A DNA stretch of 64,000 nucleotides from Psychromonas sp. 14N.309.X.WAT.B.A12 (GCF_030397575.1 NZ_JAPNXS010000007.1:62001-126000); one strand, 5' to 3'; shown: positions 31,994 to 42,174, counted from the stretch's first letter. The notes: generated from the letters alone by a model not told the origin. Program-made: numbers and translations.

Positions 31994-32026
31994 AAAAAAA
32001 CGGCGCTAACTGCGCCGTTTTTTTTG
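31994..32026 (-). terminator. terminator of the amino-acid ABC transporter operon
   Basis: AAAAAACGGCGCT-aact-GCGCCGTTTTTTTT-type hairpin with a 7-8-bp GC-rich stem and a T8 tract on the plus strand and T7 on the minus strand, 6 bases after the ABC ATPase stop codon. Confidence 0.92.
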
Positions 32027-32032
32027 AAGCGG

Positions 32033-32755
32033 TTAAAGCACTTTACTTAAGAACTGCTTAGTACGCTCTTTTTGTGGGTTTTCTAGCACTTGTTGCGGTG
32101 TCCCCATCTCTTCAATTAAGCCTTTATGGAAGAAAGCTACTTTATCAGAGACTTCTTTAGCAAAAGCTATTTCATGGGTAACACAAATCATAGTCATGCC
32201 ATCATCACGAAGTAACCTTAGTGTGTCTAATACCTCCCCCACTAACTCTGGATCCAATGCAGAAGTCACCTCATCAAACAACATATACGGAGGATCCATC
32301 GCTAACGCTCGAGCTATTGCTAAACGTTGCTGCTGTCCGCCTGACATTTTGGTTGGATACTCATGTAACTTATCTCCTAAACCAACATGGGTAAGCTCCT
32401 TCGTTGCTATCTCTTCGGCTTTTTCTTTACTAAAGCCTTTTACCACTTGTGGTGCTAATGCGGCATTTTCTAATACCGTTAAGTGCGGGAAAGAGTTCCA
32501 TTGTTGGAAGACCATGCCTAAATTTTGTCTTAGTTGGTTTTTATCGGTATTTTTATCATGAACATCCACGCCATCTACTAATATTTGACCGCCATTAATT
32601 GCTTCAATGGCATTAATACAATATAAAAGTGTTGATTTACCGCTACCACTAGCACCGATAATACTGACCACTTCACCTTTTTTAACGTCTAGATCAATGC
32701 CTTTTAATACTTCTAAATCACCAAAAGATTTATGAACACCTTTGATTTCTATCAT
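32033..32755 (-). CDS. polar amino-acid ABC transporter ATP-binding protein
   Basis: A 240-residue ABC ATPase of the GlnQ/HisP type: Walker A GASGSGKST, Q-loop near VFQQWNSFPHLTV, signature MSGGQQQRLAIARALA, Walker B MLFDEVTSALDPE and the switch His in CVTHE. It powers import by the two permeases encoded just upstream; it overlaps the nearer one by 4 bases. The Walker B-adjacent VTSALDPE is typical of amino-acid importers. Substrate unknown. Confidence 0.93.
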   Translation of the reverse strand: MIEIKGVHKSFGDLEVLKGIDLDVKKGEVVSIIGASGSGKSTLLYCINAIEAINGGQILVDGVDVHDKNTDKNQLRQNLGMVFQQWNSFPHLTVLENAALAPQVVKGFSKEKAEEIATKELTHVGLGDKLHEYPTKMSGGQQQRLAIARALAMDPPYMLFDEVTSALDPELVGEVLDTLRLLRDDGMTMICVTHEIAFAKEVSDKVAFFHKGLIEEMGTPQQVLENPQKERTKQFLSKVL

Positions 32756-33402
32756 CTTGTCATTTTCCTTTCTATGTATTTACCATAAAGCGACAATGGG
32801 TAAGAGATCAAAAAATAAAATAACCCTACGCCGACTAAAATCATCACGGCTTGTTGTGAGCGTGATATCAACTGCTCAGCAGTTCTTAACAATTCCATAT
32901 AACCAATAACAGAGACTAACGCGGAGTCTTTAATAACACTCAGTCCAACGCCTATCCATGATGGTAAGACTGATCTCATGCCAATTGGAATGCTGATATG
33001 TCGTACTGTTTGCCAATAACTCATGCCGAGTGAACGAGCTGCTTTTTTCGTGGCATGAGGTACATTATCAAAACCACTTCTAAATACCTCGACCATAAAC
33101 GCCATGGTATATAGTGATAAAATAATTGAACCAGCAACAAACGGATCAAGTGGATAGCCCATTGCACCTATAAAAGTGCTGAATAAGATAAGTTGAATGA
33201 TTAATGGAACTGACTTTAAAATGTCTAGTACACCGCCTAAACACATATTCACTATCTTGTTACATTCAGCTCTGGCAAAGCCCAAGATTAAACCTAAGAT
33301 AGTACCAAAGAAGATAGCAACCACAGAGATGTAAACGGTGTTTAATACACCCGTTAGAATGAAGCCTGCATCATTCCAAGAAATAGGAGTAAATAAATTC
33401 AT
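32752..33402 (-). CDS. polar amino-acid ABC transporter permease
   Basis: A 216-residue inner-membrane permease of the HisM/GlnP type, with about five helices and the EAA-type coupling segment in KKAARSLGMSYWQTVRHISIPIG. It pairs with the neighbouring permease to form the translocation path. It overlaps the ATPase gene by 4 bases and the other permease by one base. Confidence 0.92.
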   Translation of the reverse strand: MNLFTPISWNDAGFILTGVLNTVYISVVAIFFGTILGLILGFARAECNKIVNMCLGGVLDILKSVPLIIQLILFSTFIGAMGYPLDPFVAGSIILSLYTMAFMVEVFRSGFDNVPHATKKAARSLGMSYWQTVRHISIPIGMRSVLPSWIGVGLSVIKDSALVSVIGYMELLRTAEQLISRSQQAVMILVGVGLFYFLISYPLSLYGKYIERKMTR

Positions 33403-34073
33403 TATGATAACTCCCCTTTAAAGACGCGTTTCGACACAAGATGCGCAGCAAATAACACTAACTTAGCAATCACGTAATACATAGCAGCAGCAACAATAAA
33501 GAACTCTAAGGTTCTAAAGGAGCTTGATTGTAAGCGCTGTGTTTCCCCTGACAGATCATTCATCCCTACTAATATCCCCAGTGAGCTCATTAAGATTGAC
33601 CAGATAAATTGGTTAGTCATTGGATGGTAAATTCGTCTGAACATTTGCGGTAAAATAATATGGCGATATGCCTGTATACGATTCATGCCGAGTGAGCGTG
33701 CCGCGTTATATTGTGTTGGTGGAATAGATTGAAAACCACCACGAAATGTTTCCGCTAAGTACCCGCCATTAACAAAAACTAAGGCAGCAAAAACCGATAA
33801 GTAAGGGCTTAAATGGATGCCATAAGCACCTAAGCCAAAGTAAGCCATGTAAATAAGAAATAAAGCAGGCGTATTTCTTGAAAGCTCAATCCACACACTT
33901 GATAGAAAAGATAAAATTTTAGAGTTAGACATTTTACCTAGCGCCAAAAAAACCGCCGCAACGATCCCCACTAGCATAGATAAAACAGAGACATGTAACG
34001 TTGTAAATGCACCGCTTAATAATTGCGGAAAAGCATCCCATACAACATTCCAATGAAAGTTATAACTATCCAT
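33402..34073 (-). CDS. polar amino-acid ABC transporter permease
   Basis: A 223-residue permease of the same family, with the EAA-type segment NAARSLGMNRIQAYRHIILPQ and the FRGGFQSIP motif before it. It is the first permease of the operon, 204 bases after the binding-protein gene. An internal hairpin in that gap may lower permease expression relative to the binding protein. Confidence 0.92.
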   Translation of the reverse strand: MDSYNFHWNVVWDAFPQLLSGAFTTLHVSVLSMLVGIVAAVFLALGKMSNSKILSFLSSVWIELSRNTPALFLIYMAYFGLGAYGIHLSPYLSVFAALVFVNGGYLAETFRGGFQSIPPTQYNAARSLGMNRIQAYRHIILPQMFRRIYHPMTNQFIWSILMSSLGILVGMNDLSGETQRLQSSSFRTLEFFIVAAAMYYVIAKLVLFAAHLVSKRVFKGELS

Positions 34074-34226
34074 ATACCCTCTTTAAATAATTCAAACTGC
34101 AGTGAGTTAAACTCAAATGCTACTTTGTCCATTACCTGATAAATATTGCGATTATGATCTTGTTTGAATTGTTGATATTACGAAAGTAAAAACGGCCCAT
34201 CTAAAGGGCTCTCTACCATAAAAGAA

Positions 34227-34259
34227 AATGGTCTACTTTATTTAAAAAAGTAGACCATT
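34227..34259 (-). terminator. intercistronic hairpin between binding protein and permeases
   Basis: A perfect 13-bp stem, AATGGTCTACTTT paired with AAAGTAGACCATT, with a 7-base loop; on the minus strand TTTTCTTTT follows. It is placed between the binding-protein stop and the first permease. Such hairpins usually stabilise the upstream mRNA or cause partial termination, raising binding-protein levels. Confidence 0.75.
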
Positions 34260-34277
34260 AAATAATGATGTTAGAGT

Positions 34278-35105
34278 TTATCGGTTTTCAATTAACGCTT
34301 TTACCATATCTTCTGATACAGGCGCACCAAAGTGTTTAACGTGTAAATCATTTAATTTACCGTCGCGTACCTGGTGGATTAAGAACAGATTTAAGTAATT
34401 GATCCAAGCTAGTTCATCACGCTTAGCAATAATACCCACTACATCATCGTAGTTAGGTACGTAAGGGCCAGCAACGAAGTCATCAAATTGGCCAGAAGCT
34501 AGTTTAGTAGCGATATTAGTATTGGTTGAAACCAGCGCATCGATTTTACCTTGGTATAACCCTAGGAATGCATCATTCTCTGATTTGAAAGATGTGTAGT
34601 TGTCTCTTCCCCAACCTTTTTCATCGGCATAGTTAAAGTACTCTGTTTCGTAAGTAGTACCAATTGCAGCACCCACCTTAACGTTTTTAAGGTCATCAAA
34701 TGAGTCGATTTTCACGCCTTTTTTAGATAACACTTGGAATTTAAAAACAAAGTAAGGGTAAGTGAAACCAACTGACTTAGCTCGCTCTAGCGTGTCTGAA
34801 GTCGAACCGATAACCACATCTGTTTTTGAAGAGATTAAAGAAGGGATTCTGTCTGCCCAAGTTAAATTAATAACGTTAGATTTTACGCCTAATGCTTCTG
34901 CTAAATCGTTACAGTAGTCAACGTCGAAACCTGCTGGTTGATTGTCTTTATCAGTGTAGCCCATAGGTGGGAAATCAAGTACAACGCCACAATTTAGCGC
35001 GCCTCGCTCAATGACCGTATCTAAGGCATCTGCATTGGCAGTTGATAAAGCACCTAATGCCGCCATTGAAGCAACAACCATCGAGATTTTCTTAACTAAC
35101 TTCAT
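34278..35105 (-). CDS. polar amino-acid ABC transporter substrate-binding protein
   Basis: A 275-residue periplasmic binding protein (family 3). The signal peptide MKLVKKISMVVASMAALGALSTANA ends near residue 25. The mature part has the ligand-pocket pattern FPPMGYTDKDNQPAGFDVDYCNDLAEALG and later GAAIGTTYETEYF. A perfect GGAGGA precedes the ATG at 35103-35105, so I prefer it to the longer frame. It is the first gene of the ABC operon. The ligand is not predictable beyond a polar amino acid. Confidence 0.9.
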   Translation of the reverse strand: MKLVKKISMVVASMAALGALSTANADALDTVIERGALNCGVVLDFPPMGYTDKDNQPAGFDVDYCNDLAEALGVKSNVINLTWADRIPSLISSKTDVVIGSTSDTLERAKSVGFTYPYFVFKFQVLSKKGVKIDSFDDLKNVKVGAAIGTTYETEYFNYADEKGWGRDNYTSFKSENDAFLGLYQGKIDALVSTNTNIATKLASGQFDDFVAGPYVPNYDDVVGIIAKRDELAWINYLNLFLIHQVRDGKLNDLHVKHFGAPVSEDMVKALIENR

Positions 35106-35537
35106 ACTTCCTCCGTGAGTTTTACAAACAAAAAATTTTATACTGGTCAAATCTATTAACAGTGGTTAATGAACTTACTCAGTAATTTGGGCGTCCGAAT
35201 CCAGTACCCAAATGCGTATTTGCATATTTATTAACATATCATAAATAAATCAGCGATTCTTAGTTGTACAAAACATCAACACCTTTTACCCAACAAATAA
35301 CACCACAAATGCTATAAGTTATTCACCTATAAATAGACACCTAGAAAATAGAGCTGACATGCAAAGAAGCCTATGCTGATAGGCTCCTAGTTAATTTCAC
35401 AGGGAGAAAATAAATGAAGAAATTTAAACTGTAATTTGTAATAAAAAATTTATTAAAATAAATTGTAATAGAGTATAAAAAGCAGCTAATGTGTTTAAAA
35501 AACAATCAAAAATTAGCTTGTTTAATCTAATTTCCCT
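35106..35537. other. upstream region of the ABC transporter operon
   Basis: 432 bases, AT-rich, between the binding-protein start and the mazG stop. It must hold the promoter of the ABC operon (a TATAAA lies about 30 bases before the start codon). I see no gene, repeat or structured element in the rest. Confidence 0.4.
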
Positions 35538-36353
35538 CTATTTTGGTAAGTGCTTAATCTCATTCCAAATTGCATCTAACTCGTTCAAAGTGCAATCGCC
35601 CATCTCTTTGCCAAGTGATTTCACATGTGCTTCAACACGCTTAAAACGCCTTGAAAACTTGCTATTTGCTTGAGTTAATACTTGCTCTGGGTTTGCTTTA
35701 AGATGGCGAATAAGATTCACATTAGCAAATAATAAATCGCCTAGCTCATCGACAATACGCGCTTTTTGTTGAGTCTCATCTAAATCAGTGCGCTTTACTT
35801 CAACTAATACTTCATCAATTTCTTCATGAATTTTAGCAATCACAGGCTCCAACTCAGCCCAATCAAACCCAACACTAGCAGCGCGCTTTTGAATTTTGTA
35901 AGCTCGCGTTAACGCAGGTAATGCAAGAGGAATATTGTCTAAAATACTCTCTTGTTTATTTTGAGATTGTGCTTTTTTCTGACGCTCTTTCTCTTTTTCA
36001 GCTTCCCAGTTTGCATTAATTTCAGCATCAGTTTTTAGCTCTGAGTTAGCAAAAACATGAGGATGACGACGAATTAATTTCTCGTTTAATACCGCTAAAA
36101 TATCATCAAATTCAAATACCCCCTGCTCTTTGGCCATTTGTGCATAAAACACCACTTGGAACAATAAATCACCTAATTCACCTTTCAAATCGTCAAAGTC
36201 TTTATTCGCGATCGCATCGGCCACTTCATAGGCTTCTTCTATAGTATGTGGCACAACGCTATCAAAAGTTTGCTTTAAGTCCCAAGGGCAACCTGTTTCT
36301 GGCGTACGAAGTTGCTGCATAATAGAAAGTAATTGCGTTAAGTTTGCTGACAT
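35538..36353 (-). CDS. mazG: nucleoside triphosphate pyrophosphohydrolase MazG
   Basis: A 271-residue two-domain MazG. The N-terminal domain has TPETGCPWDLKQTFDSVVPHTIEEAYEVADAI and GDLLFQVVFYAQMA, with the EExxE-type magnesium motif; the C-terminal domain repeats it as EEIDEVLVE and DELGDLLFANVN. It hydrolyses NTPs and affects ppGpp-linked survival in E. coli. In related genomes it lies next to pyrG-eno; here an ABC transporter operon separates them. Confidence 0.94.
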   Translation of the reverse strand: MSANLTQLLSIMQQLRTPETGCPWDLKQTFDSVVPHTIEEAYEVADAIANKDFDDLKGELGDLLFQVVFYAQMAKEQGVFEFDDILAVLNEKLIRRHPHVFANSELKTDAEINANWEAEKEKERQKKAQSQNKQESILDNIPLALPALTRAYKIQKRAASVGFDWAELEPVIAKIHEEIDEVLVEVKRTDLDETQQKARIVDELGDLLFANVNLIRHLKANPEQVLTQANSKFSRRFKRVEAHVKSLGKEMGDCTLNELDAIWNEIKHLPK

Positions 36354-36449
36354 GAAAGCCCCCCAAAATGATAAAAATAAATTTATTAAGTAATCATATC
36401 AACTATATTTATACCAAGCTTTAACTAAAATAGGCAAAAAACATAAAGT

Positions 36450-36749
36450 TTGTTTAATAAATTAGTAGTGATTATGGCGATTAGCTCATTTGGTATCGCA
36501 GGCGTGGGTGGCGGTGCGACTTTCGCTGCTTTAATTGTATTACCGGCAATGGGTTTACCAGTAACGATAGCCGCTTTGCTTATTTCAATTGAACCTTTAA
36601 TTGATATGGCACGAACAGCGTTGAACGTGAGTAGAGCAATGACAGCAGAGACAATTACGTCGCGCTTGTTAGGTGATAAAAAAGAGATTAATAAGGCATT
36701 TAAATTAAGTCCTAAACAAGTCACAAATCAATCTACTCATAGACAGTAA
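36450..36749 (+). pseudogene. C-terminal remnant of a TcyP-type sodium:dicarboxylate/cystine symporter
   Basis: The frame encodes [19 protein letters not shown] and [15 protein letters not shown], the hallmark C-terminal hairpin and last helix of the DAACS family (closest in pattern to the L-cystine symporter TcyP/YdjN), ending near its normal C-terminus. Only about the last 90 of roughly 450 residues are present. The preceding 96 bases up to mazG hold no further coding sequence. It is a decayed gene whose 5' four-fifths were deleted, and it should not be functional. Confidence 0.85.
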
Positions 36750-36805
36750 GAACCCACCACCCGGTATTTTAAGAATACTTAAAGGCTAGATGGTGGGATA
36801 AAACG

Positions 36806-38032
36806 TTATTCTTGTAGCATAAGAATAACGTTTTTTAATGCCGTAATAAATGCAGCGGCTTCTTCAAGCGTATTGTATATTGAAAACGAAGCTCTAATCG
36901 TACCATTGCATTGTAAACTCGACATCAAGGGCATGGCGCAATGCGTCCCACTTCGCACAGCAATCCCTTGTGCATCTAATAACATAGCAATATCGCTATT
37001 ATGCTCGCCTTTCACCACAAAACTAATCGCTCCAGACTTTTGTACCTCACTGGCAAACACAGCCACATTAGGTATTTGCATTAGCGCTTGTTGTGTAAAG
37101 TTAATAAGTTGTTGTTCATGTTGGTGGCAACGCGCTAAATCTAAACCATTTACAAAATCTAAGGCTGCACCTAGTCCAATCGCCCCTGCAATATTCGGCG
37201 TGCCAGCCTCAAACTTAAAGGGCAATTTATTATAGGTGGCTTTAGTAAAGGTAACCGTGTCAATCATTTCACCGCCGCCTTGCCATGGTGGTAGCGCCTC
37301 TAGCAGAGCTTTCTTTCCATACAACACGCCTATTCCCGTCGGACCAAATATTTTATGTCCAGAAAATAGATAAAAATCGCAATCTAATGCTTGTACATCA
37401 ACGTCGATATGAGCAACGGCTTGCGCGCCATCAATGATTACTTTTGCATCAAACTGATGTGCTAATGCAATCATAGTTTGAATAGGGTTAACAATACCTA
37501 AGGCATTCGATACATGAGTGATTGAAACAATTTTAGTACGTTCAGATAAAAGTGTTTTAAACGCATCGATATCTAAAGTGAATTCAGCAGTCAGCGGAAT
37601 AACTTTTAATACAGCGCCGGTACGCTGAGCAACCATCTGCCAAGGCACAATATTAGCGTGATGCTCAACAGCGCTTATAATGATCTCATCACCTGTCTGT
37701 AATTGTGCAGACATAACATTGGCGATCAGATTAATTCCCTCAGTAGTACCTTTTGTCCAAATAATCTCTTCAGAATAATTCGCATTAAGAAAGTGCTGTA
37801 CTTTTAAACGACTGGCTTCAAATAAGCCTGTTGCTTGATTACTCAGAGCATGGCTTGCACGATGTACATTAGCATTACTAGTTTGATAATAGTCACAAAT
37901 GGCATCAATCACTGACTGTGGTTTTTGGGTGGTCGCGGCGTTATCAAGATACACCAAAGGATGTTGATTAACTTGTTGCTGTAGAATGGGGAATTGTTTG
38001 CGTAATTGTTCAATGTAGGGAGCTGAACTCAA
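36806..38032 (-). CDS. SufS/CsdA-type cysteine desulfurase
   Basis: A 408-residue group II cysteine desulfurase. The PLP lysine is in FSGHKIFGPTGIGVLYG, and the catalytic Cys is in the late RSGTHCAMPLM. The short Cys loop with CAMPL is closer to SufS than to CsdA (which usually has CAQP). It removes sulfur from cysteine to supply Fe-S cluster or other sulfur pathways. No suf or csdE genes are adjacent, so its sulfur acceptor must be encoded elsewhere. It is separated from pdxJ by a terminator hairpin. Confidence 0.88.
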   Translation of the reverse strand: MSSAPYIEQLRKQFPILQQQVNQHPLVYLDNAATTQKPQSVIDAICDYYQTSNANVHRASHALSNQATGLFEASRLKVQHFLNANYSEEIIWTKGTTEGINLIANVMSAQLQTGDEIIISAVEHHANIVPWQMVAQRTGAVLKVIPLTAEFTLDIDAFKTLLSERTKIVSITHVSNALGIVNPIQTMIALAHQFDAKVIIDGAQAVAHIDVDVQALDCDFYLFSGHKIFGPTGIGVLYGKKALLEALPPWQGGGEMIDTVTFTKATYNKLPFKFEAGTPNIAGAIGLGAALDFVNGLDLARCHQHEQQLINFTQQALMQIPNVAVFASEVQKSGAISFVVKGEHNSDIAMLLDAQGIAVRSGTHCAMPLMSSLQCNGTIRASFSIYNTLEEAAAFITALKNVILMLQE

Positions 38033-38055
38033 GGTGATACCTCATAAGATAAAAT

Positions 38056-38087
38056 AACGCATTAATCGTTACTACAATTAATGCGTT
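38056..38087 (-). terminator. terminator of the lepA-pdxJ operon
   Basis: A perfect 11-bp stem (AACGCATTAAT with ATTAATGCGTT), loop of 10; the minus strand continues with ATTTTATCTT. It lies just after the pdxJ stop. Confidence 0.75.
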
Positions 38088-38108
38088 TAATTGCCTTTAA
38101 TAGAACAT

Positions 38109-38849
38109 TTATCGGCTTTGATTGCGGCCTTCAACCATTAAACGTTTCATTTCACTTACCGCAACAGCAAAGCCATCTACTAATGCACGAGCTACAATCG
38201 CATGCCCAATGTTTAGTTCGATGATTTCAGGTAAAGCAGCAATCGGTTTAACATTATGGTAATTCAAACCATGACCCGCATTCACTTTAATGCCTGCTTG
38301 TTGACCATAAGTCGCCGCTCTAGCAACACGTGCTAACTCAGCTTCTTGAATCGCATCACTTTCAGCGTCTGCATACTGCCCAGTATGAAGCTCCACATAA
38401 GCGGCTTTCATTTTCACAGCTGCATCGATTTGCGCAGCTTCAGGGTCAATAAATAAACTAACTTGAATATTAGCTGCGTTTAAACGGCTCACTGCATCAG
38501 CAATTTTATCGTAATTACCGACCACATCTAACCCACCTTCAGTGGTTAACTCTTCGCGCTTTTCTGGTACTAAACAAACAAAAGCAGGTTTCGTTTTTAA
38601 GGCGATCTCAACCATTTCATCAGTCACTGCCATTTCTAAATTCATGCGAGTCTGTAATGTTTGCGCTAATACCGCTACATCACGATCATGAATATGACGA
38701 CGATCTTCACGTAGGTGAATAGTAATACCATCTGCACCAGAGGTTTCAGCCACTGCTGCTAAATGTGCAGGTTCAGGGTAACAAGTACCACGTGCATTAC
38801 GCAGTGTTGCTACGTGGTCAATGTTCACACCTAATAATATTTTGCTCAT
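38109..38849 (-). CDS. pdxJ: pyridoxine 5'-phosphate synthase
   Basis: A 246-residue PdxJ with the signature start [32 protein letters not shown], and the late [10 protein letters not shown] and ELNIGHAIV. It condenses 3-amino-2-oxopropyl phosphate with DXP, the final ring-forming step of vitamin B6 synthesis. It is the last gene of the lepA-lepB-rnc-era-recO-pdxJ operon, 24 bases after recO. Confidence 0.96.
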   Translation of the reverse strand: MSKILLGVNIDHVATLRNARGTCYPEPAHLAAVAETSGADGITIHLREDRRHIHDRDVAVLAQTLQTRMNLEMAVTDEMVEIALKTKPAFVCLVPEKREELTTEGGLDVVGNYDKIADAVSRLNAANIQVSLFIDPEAAQIDAAVKMKAAYVELHTGQYADAESDAIQEAELARVARAATYGQQAGIKVNAGHGLNYHNVKPIAALPEIIELNIGHAIVARALVDGFAVAVSEMKRLMVEGRNQSR

Positions 38850-38873
38850 CTTCTTTCCTTTATCTGTACTGTA

Positions 38874-39575
38874 TTACTTAGCGGCAAATAAACTGCGGCT
38901 ATGTAATGGCTTGTCACCTAATAAATTAGCTAATGCTTGACGGCAAAAGCGTTTTGCCATCTTAAGCGTGGCTTCACTATCGAGCTTGCGTTGCGATAGA
39001 TTAATAATATCTTGGCCATCATAAACTTGTTCGGGTTTACAAATTGCCTGCTTAGCAAAAAAACCAAGTTGTTGCTGGTATTGATATTGAAAGCCAGCTT
39101 CAATTAACTCTTCGCTATATACATCTTGTTCAAAATTAACGCCGTATCCTAATGTCTCTAATAGAGTTAGTTCAAACAAACGTAATGACTTTTGTGGGTC
39201 TTCATCTCGGGCAACACTAATTAGGGTACGTTGATAGCATTCAAAAAGACCATCACAGGCGGTTTCAGCTTGCAACAAACGATATAATAGCTCGTTGATA
39301 TACATGGCAATGTAAAGACGTTGACCGTGTAGTGGAACCACTTGAGTTTGCGCTTCGAGTGACTTAACAGTTTTTAAGCTGCCACGTCCAAAATAACTAG
39401 CAAGCAATAAAGTAAAGGGTTGAGCCATGCCACGTCTCATACGTGTACTACTTCTGCCCCCTTTGAAAATAAGACTAACTTTACCTATATCTTGGCAAAA
39501 CAAGTCAACGATTTGACTTGTTTCTCCATAGGGACGACGATGCAATATAAACGCATTGTGACACTCAATAGACAT
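38874..39575 (-). CDS. recO: DNA repair protein RecO
   Basis: A 233-residue RecO with an N-terminal OB fold (HNAFILHRRPYGETSQIVDLF) and a helical rest with LFELTLLETLGYGVN. It loads RecA on SSB-coated DNA with RecR. Length and position between era and pdxJ are standard. Confidence 0.93.
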   Translation of the reverse strand: MSIECHNAFILHRRPYGETSQIVDLFCQDIGKVSLIFKGGRSSTRMRRGMAQPFTLLLASYFGRGSLKTVKSLEAQTQVVPLHGQRLYIAMYINELLYRLLQAETACDGLFECYQRTLISVARDEDPQKSLRLFELTLLETLGYGVNFEQDVYSEELIEAGFQYQYQQQLGFFAKQAICKPEQVYDGQDIINLSQRKLDSEATLKMAKRFCRQALANLLGDKPLHSRSLFAAK

Positions 39576-39609
39576 TCAAAAACCCCTATAAGCAACATGC
39601 TCACGACTA

Positions 39610-40512
39610 TTAGCCGCTGTAATCATCACCATAACCCAATGAGCGCAATGCACGATCATCGTCAGCCCAACCTGACTTCACTTTCACCCAGATTTCTAAG
39701 AATACTTTTGAATCGAATAACTCTTCCATATCGATTCGAGCTTGTTTACCAATGGCTTTTAACTTTTCACCTTTGTTACCAATTACCATGCGTTTTTGGC
39801 CATCTCGTTCCACCAAAATAAGCGCATTGATATGTAATACACCATTAGCTTTCTGTTTGAACTGCTCAATTTCAACAGTTACTGAATAAGGTAACTCGTC
39901 ACCTAAAAAGCGCATCAGCTTTTCACGAACGATCTCTGAAGCCATAAAGCGTGAAGAACGGTCAGTAATATAATCATCAGGGAAGTAGAACTCTGACTCA
40001 GGTAAAATATCTTTCGCCCATTGTCTAATTTTCTCTACATTATCACCAGATTTAGCTGACATAGGTAAGATATGAGCAAAGTTAAAACGCTCACCTAATT
40101 GTTGAAGATGCGGTAGTAACAGTTCTTTATCTTCGACATTATCAATTTTATTAACAGCCAAAATAACTGGGCACTTTTGATGTGTTAGTTTCTTTAGCAC
40201 CATCTCATCATCATCGTTCCAGTTAGTACCTTCAACAACAAAAACCACCATTTCAACATCATTGATTGAACTTGATGCTGCACGGTTCATTAAACGGTTA
40301 ATAGCGCGCTTTTCTTCAATATGTAACCCCGGTGTATCAACAAAAATAGTTTGATAATCACCATCGGTATCAATCCCTAAAATACGGTGACGAGTAGTTT
40401 GCGCTTTGCGTGAAGTAATACTTACTTTTTGCCCAAGTAAGGCATTGATTAACGTCGACTTACCTACATTAGGGCGTCCGACGATGGCTACTAAGCCACA
40501 TTTTTGAGTCAT
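39610..40512 (-). CDS. era: GTPase Era
   Basis: A 300-residue Era: G1 [10 protein letters not shown]3 DTPG, G4 NKID, and the C-terminal KH domain with [13 protein letters not shown]. It is an essential GTPase in 16S rRNA maturation and 30S assembly. It follows rnc by 58 bases in the same operon. Confidence 0.97.
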   Translation of the reverse strand: MTQKCGLVAIVGRPNVGKSTLINALLGQKVSITSRKAQTTRHRILGIDTDGDYQTIFVDTPGLHIEEKRAINRLMNRAASSSINDVEMVVFVVEGTNWNDDDEMVLKKLTHQKCPVILAVNKIDNVEDKELLLPHLQQLGERFNFAHILPMSAKSGDNVEKIRQWAKDILPESEFYFPDDYITDRSSRFMASEIVREKLMRFLGDELPYSVTVEIEQFKQKANGVLHINALILVERDGQKRMVIGNKGEKLKAIGKQARIDMEELFDSKVFLEIWVKVKSGWADDDRALRSLGYGDDYSG

Positions 40513-40570
40513 TATTTAGCTCCTAAGAAGGTTAATGATAGTAAAATATAGAATGCAGTGTGAAGTAACA

Positions 40571-41257
40571 TTATTGATCACCTAACAGTGCAGTTAACAT
40601 AGTTTGTGCAGCCAGTTGTTCAGCCTTACGGCGACTAGTGCCTTTCCCTTGTACAGGTTGCATACCTTCAATTTGACAACTCATGGTAAATTGTTGGTTA
40701 TGTGCTTCGCCTTTCACATCTAAGACTTCGTAAACAGGTAATGCTTGCTTACGAGATTGAAGGTGTTCCTGTAGACGTGTTTTAGGATCTTTCTGCGTAA
40801 TACCAGGTTTAATGGTTTTTAATCGGCTATCAAACCAGCTTAATACTAATTTATTCACCGTATCGATATCTGAATCTAAGAATACCGCACCAATGATAGC
40901 TTCTACGCCATCGGCAATAATAGAGTCACGGCGGAAACCACCACTTTTTAGCTCACCAGGACCGAGAATTAAACAGTCACTTAATACAAATTCACGGCCA
41001 ACTTCTGATAGCATTTTCCCACACACTAAGGTTGCACGCATGCGGCTTAAATCACCCTCATCAACTTTTGGGAAACGTTTATATAAGTCAGTTGAAATAG
41101 CGAAACTTAAAATTGAATCACCTAGAAACTCTAAGCGTTCATTGTGCAGCCCTAACGCACTTCTATGCGTTAATGCTTGCTTTAATAATCCAAAATCTGA
41201 GAATTGGTAACCAATACGTTTCTCTAAACGTTTTAACTCTTGTTCTTTCATCTTCAT
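40571..41257 (-). CDS. rnc: ribonuclease III
   Basis: A 228-residue RNase III. The signature [12 protein letters not shown] carries the catalytic acidic residues, with a second acidic site at [15 protein letters not shown]-terminal double-stranded RNA-binding domain ([22 protein letters not shown]...) follows. The start ATG overlaps the lepB stop (ATGA), indicating coupling. It processes rRNA and structured mRNAs. Confidence 0.97.
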   Translation of the reverse strand: MKMKEQELKRLEKRIGYQFSDFGLLKQALTHRSALGLHNERLEFLGDSILSFAISTDLYKRFPKVDEGDLSRMRATLVCGKMLSEVGREFVLSDCLILGPGELKSGGFRRDSIIADGVEAIIGAVFLDSDIDTVNKLVLSWFDSRLKTIKPGITQKDPKTRLQEHLQSRKQALPVYEVLDVKGEAHNQQFTMSCQIEGMQPVQGKGTSRRKAEQLAAQTMLTALLGDQ

Positions 41258-42174
41258 TTAATACTACCTATACGCTCAAAACGCACATTACTTGGTACCC
41301 AACTTGGTAAAAAGTCATCTGCGCCTCGGTCAAACTCAAAACTAATCCATTTTGCTACGGCTTTCCCCACCAGATTACGCTCAGGAACAAATCCCCAGAA
41401 ACGGCTATCACGGCTGTTATCGCGGTTATCACCCATCACAAAATAATTACCCTCAGGTACAACCCACTCATAGGTATAAGTCGATACATCTTTTTGTTGA
41501 TAGTAAGCTTCAACTTGCTCTCTACGTAAAGGGTTAATTAATAATTGGTGTTCCACATCACCTAATACTTCAGAATAAACTTTAACTGTATTACTCTCAT
41601 GTTTAAAGTCTTGCTCGCCTAAGAAAGACGTGTCTAATTTTTTGTAATCACCACAACTATTATCACCACAAGCAGGGGCTATATAGAGTGCTTTATCTTT
41701 ATAAACGATACGGTCACCAGGTAAACCAACCACTCGTTTGATAAAGTCTACACGTTGATCTTCTGGGTATTTAAATACTGCAACATCACCACGTTCAGGG
41801 TGACCTGTTGGAATCAGTGTATTCTGCCAAACTGGCTCTTTAATGCCGTATGAGAATTTCTCAACTAAGATAAAATCACCCACCAATAAAGTTGGCATCA
41901 TCGACCCCGATGGGATTTGAAATGGTTCATAAATAAATGAACGCAGAATAAATACCGTTGCAATGACTGGAAAAAGGCCACGTGCATTTTCAATAATTGG
42001 GTTTTCTGGATACATTTTAGCAAGCTTTTTATCGTCTAATTTAATCTCAGATTTAGCCTGTAACTCTGCATAAGCTTGCTTACGCTTTTTTGCCCATTTT
42101 ATTTTATCAATAACCCAAATAATCCCAGTTACTAACGTTAAGATGACTAATATTAATGCAAATGAGTTTGCCAT
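41254..42174 (-). CDS. lepB: signal peptidase I
   Basis: A 306-residue LepB with an N-terminal membrane helix, a second helix near residue 70, the catalytic Ser in [14 protein letters not shown], and the catalytic Lys in [14 protein letters not shown], plus the conserved [11 protein letters not shown] box near the end. It cleaves signal peptides of exported proteins on the periplasmic side. It lies between lepA and rnc, overlapping rnc by 4 bases. Confidence 0.96.
   Translation of the reverse strand: MANSFALILVILTLVTGIIWVIDKIKWAKKRKQAYAELQAKSEIKLDDKKLAKMYPENPIIENARGLFPVIATVFILRSFIYEPFQIPSGSMMPTLLVGDFILVEKFSYGIKEPVWQNTLIPTGHPERGDVAVFKYPEDQRVDFIKRVVGLPGDRIVYKDKALYIAPACGDNSCGDYKKLDTSFLGEQDFKHESNTVKVYSEVLGDVEHQLLINPLRREQVEAYYQQKDVSTYTYEWVVPEGNYFVMGDNRDNSRDSRFWGFVPERNLVGKAVAKWISFEFDRGADDFLPSWVPSNVRFERIGSIK

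Noticed and set aside
35180-35215. GGGCGTCCGAATCC as part of a tRNA T-arm
   Set aside because: No acceptor, D or anticodon stems can be folded around it.
36425-36724. 99-codon open frame on the minus strand opposite the symporter remnant
   Set aside because: The plus-strand frame shows clear DAACS-family sequence; the minus frame is its shadow.
36753-36797. CCCACCA/TGGTGGG dyad as a terminator of sufS
   Set aside because: The stem is 7 bp with a loop of over 30 bases and no T-run on the minus strand; too weak to call.
40812-41210. 132-codon open frame on the plus strand inside rnc
   Set aside because: Opposite the RNase III gene, no start signal, no recognisable protein.
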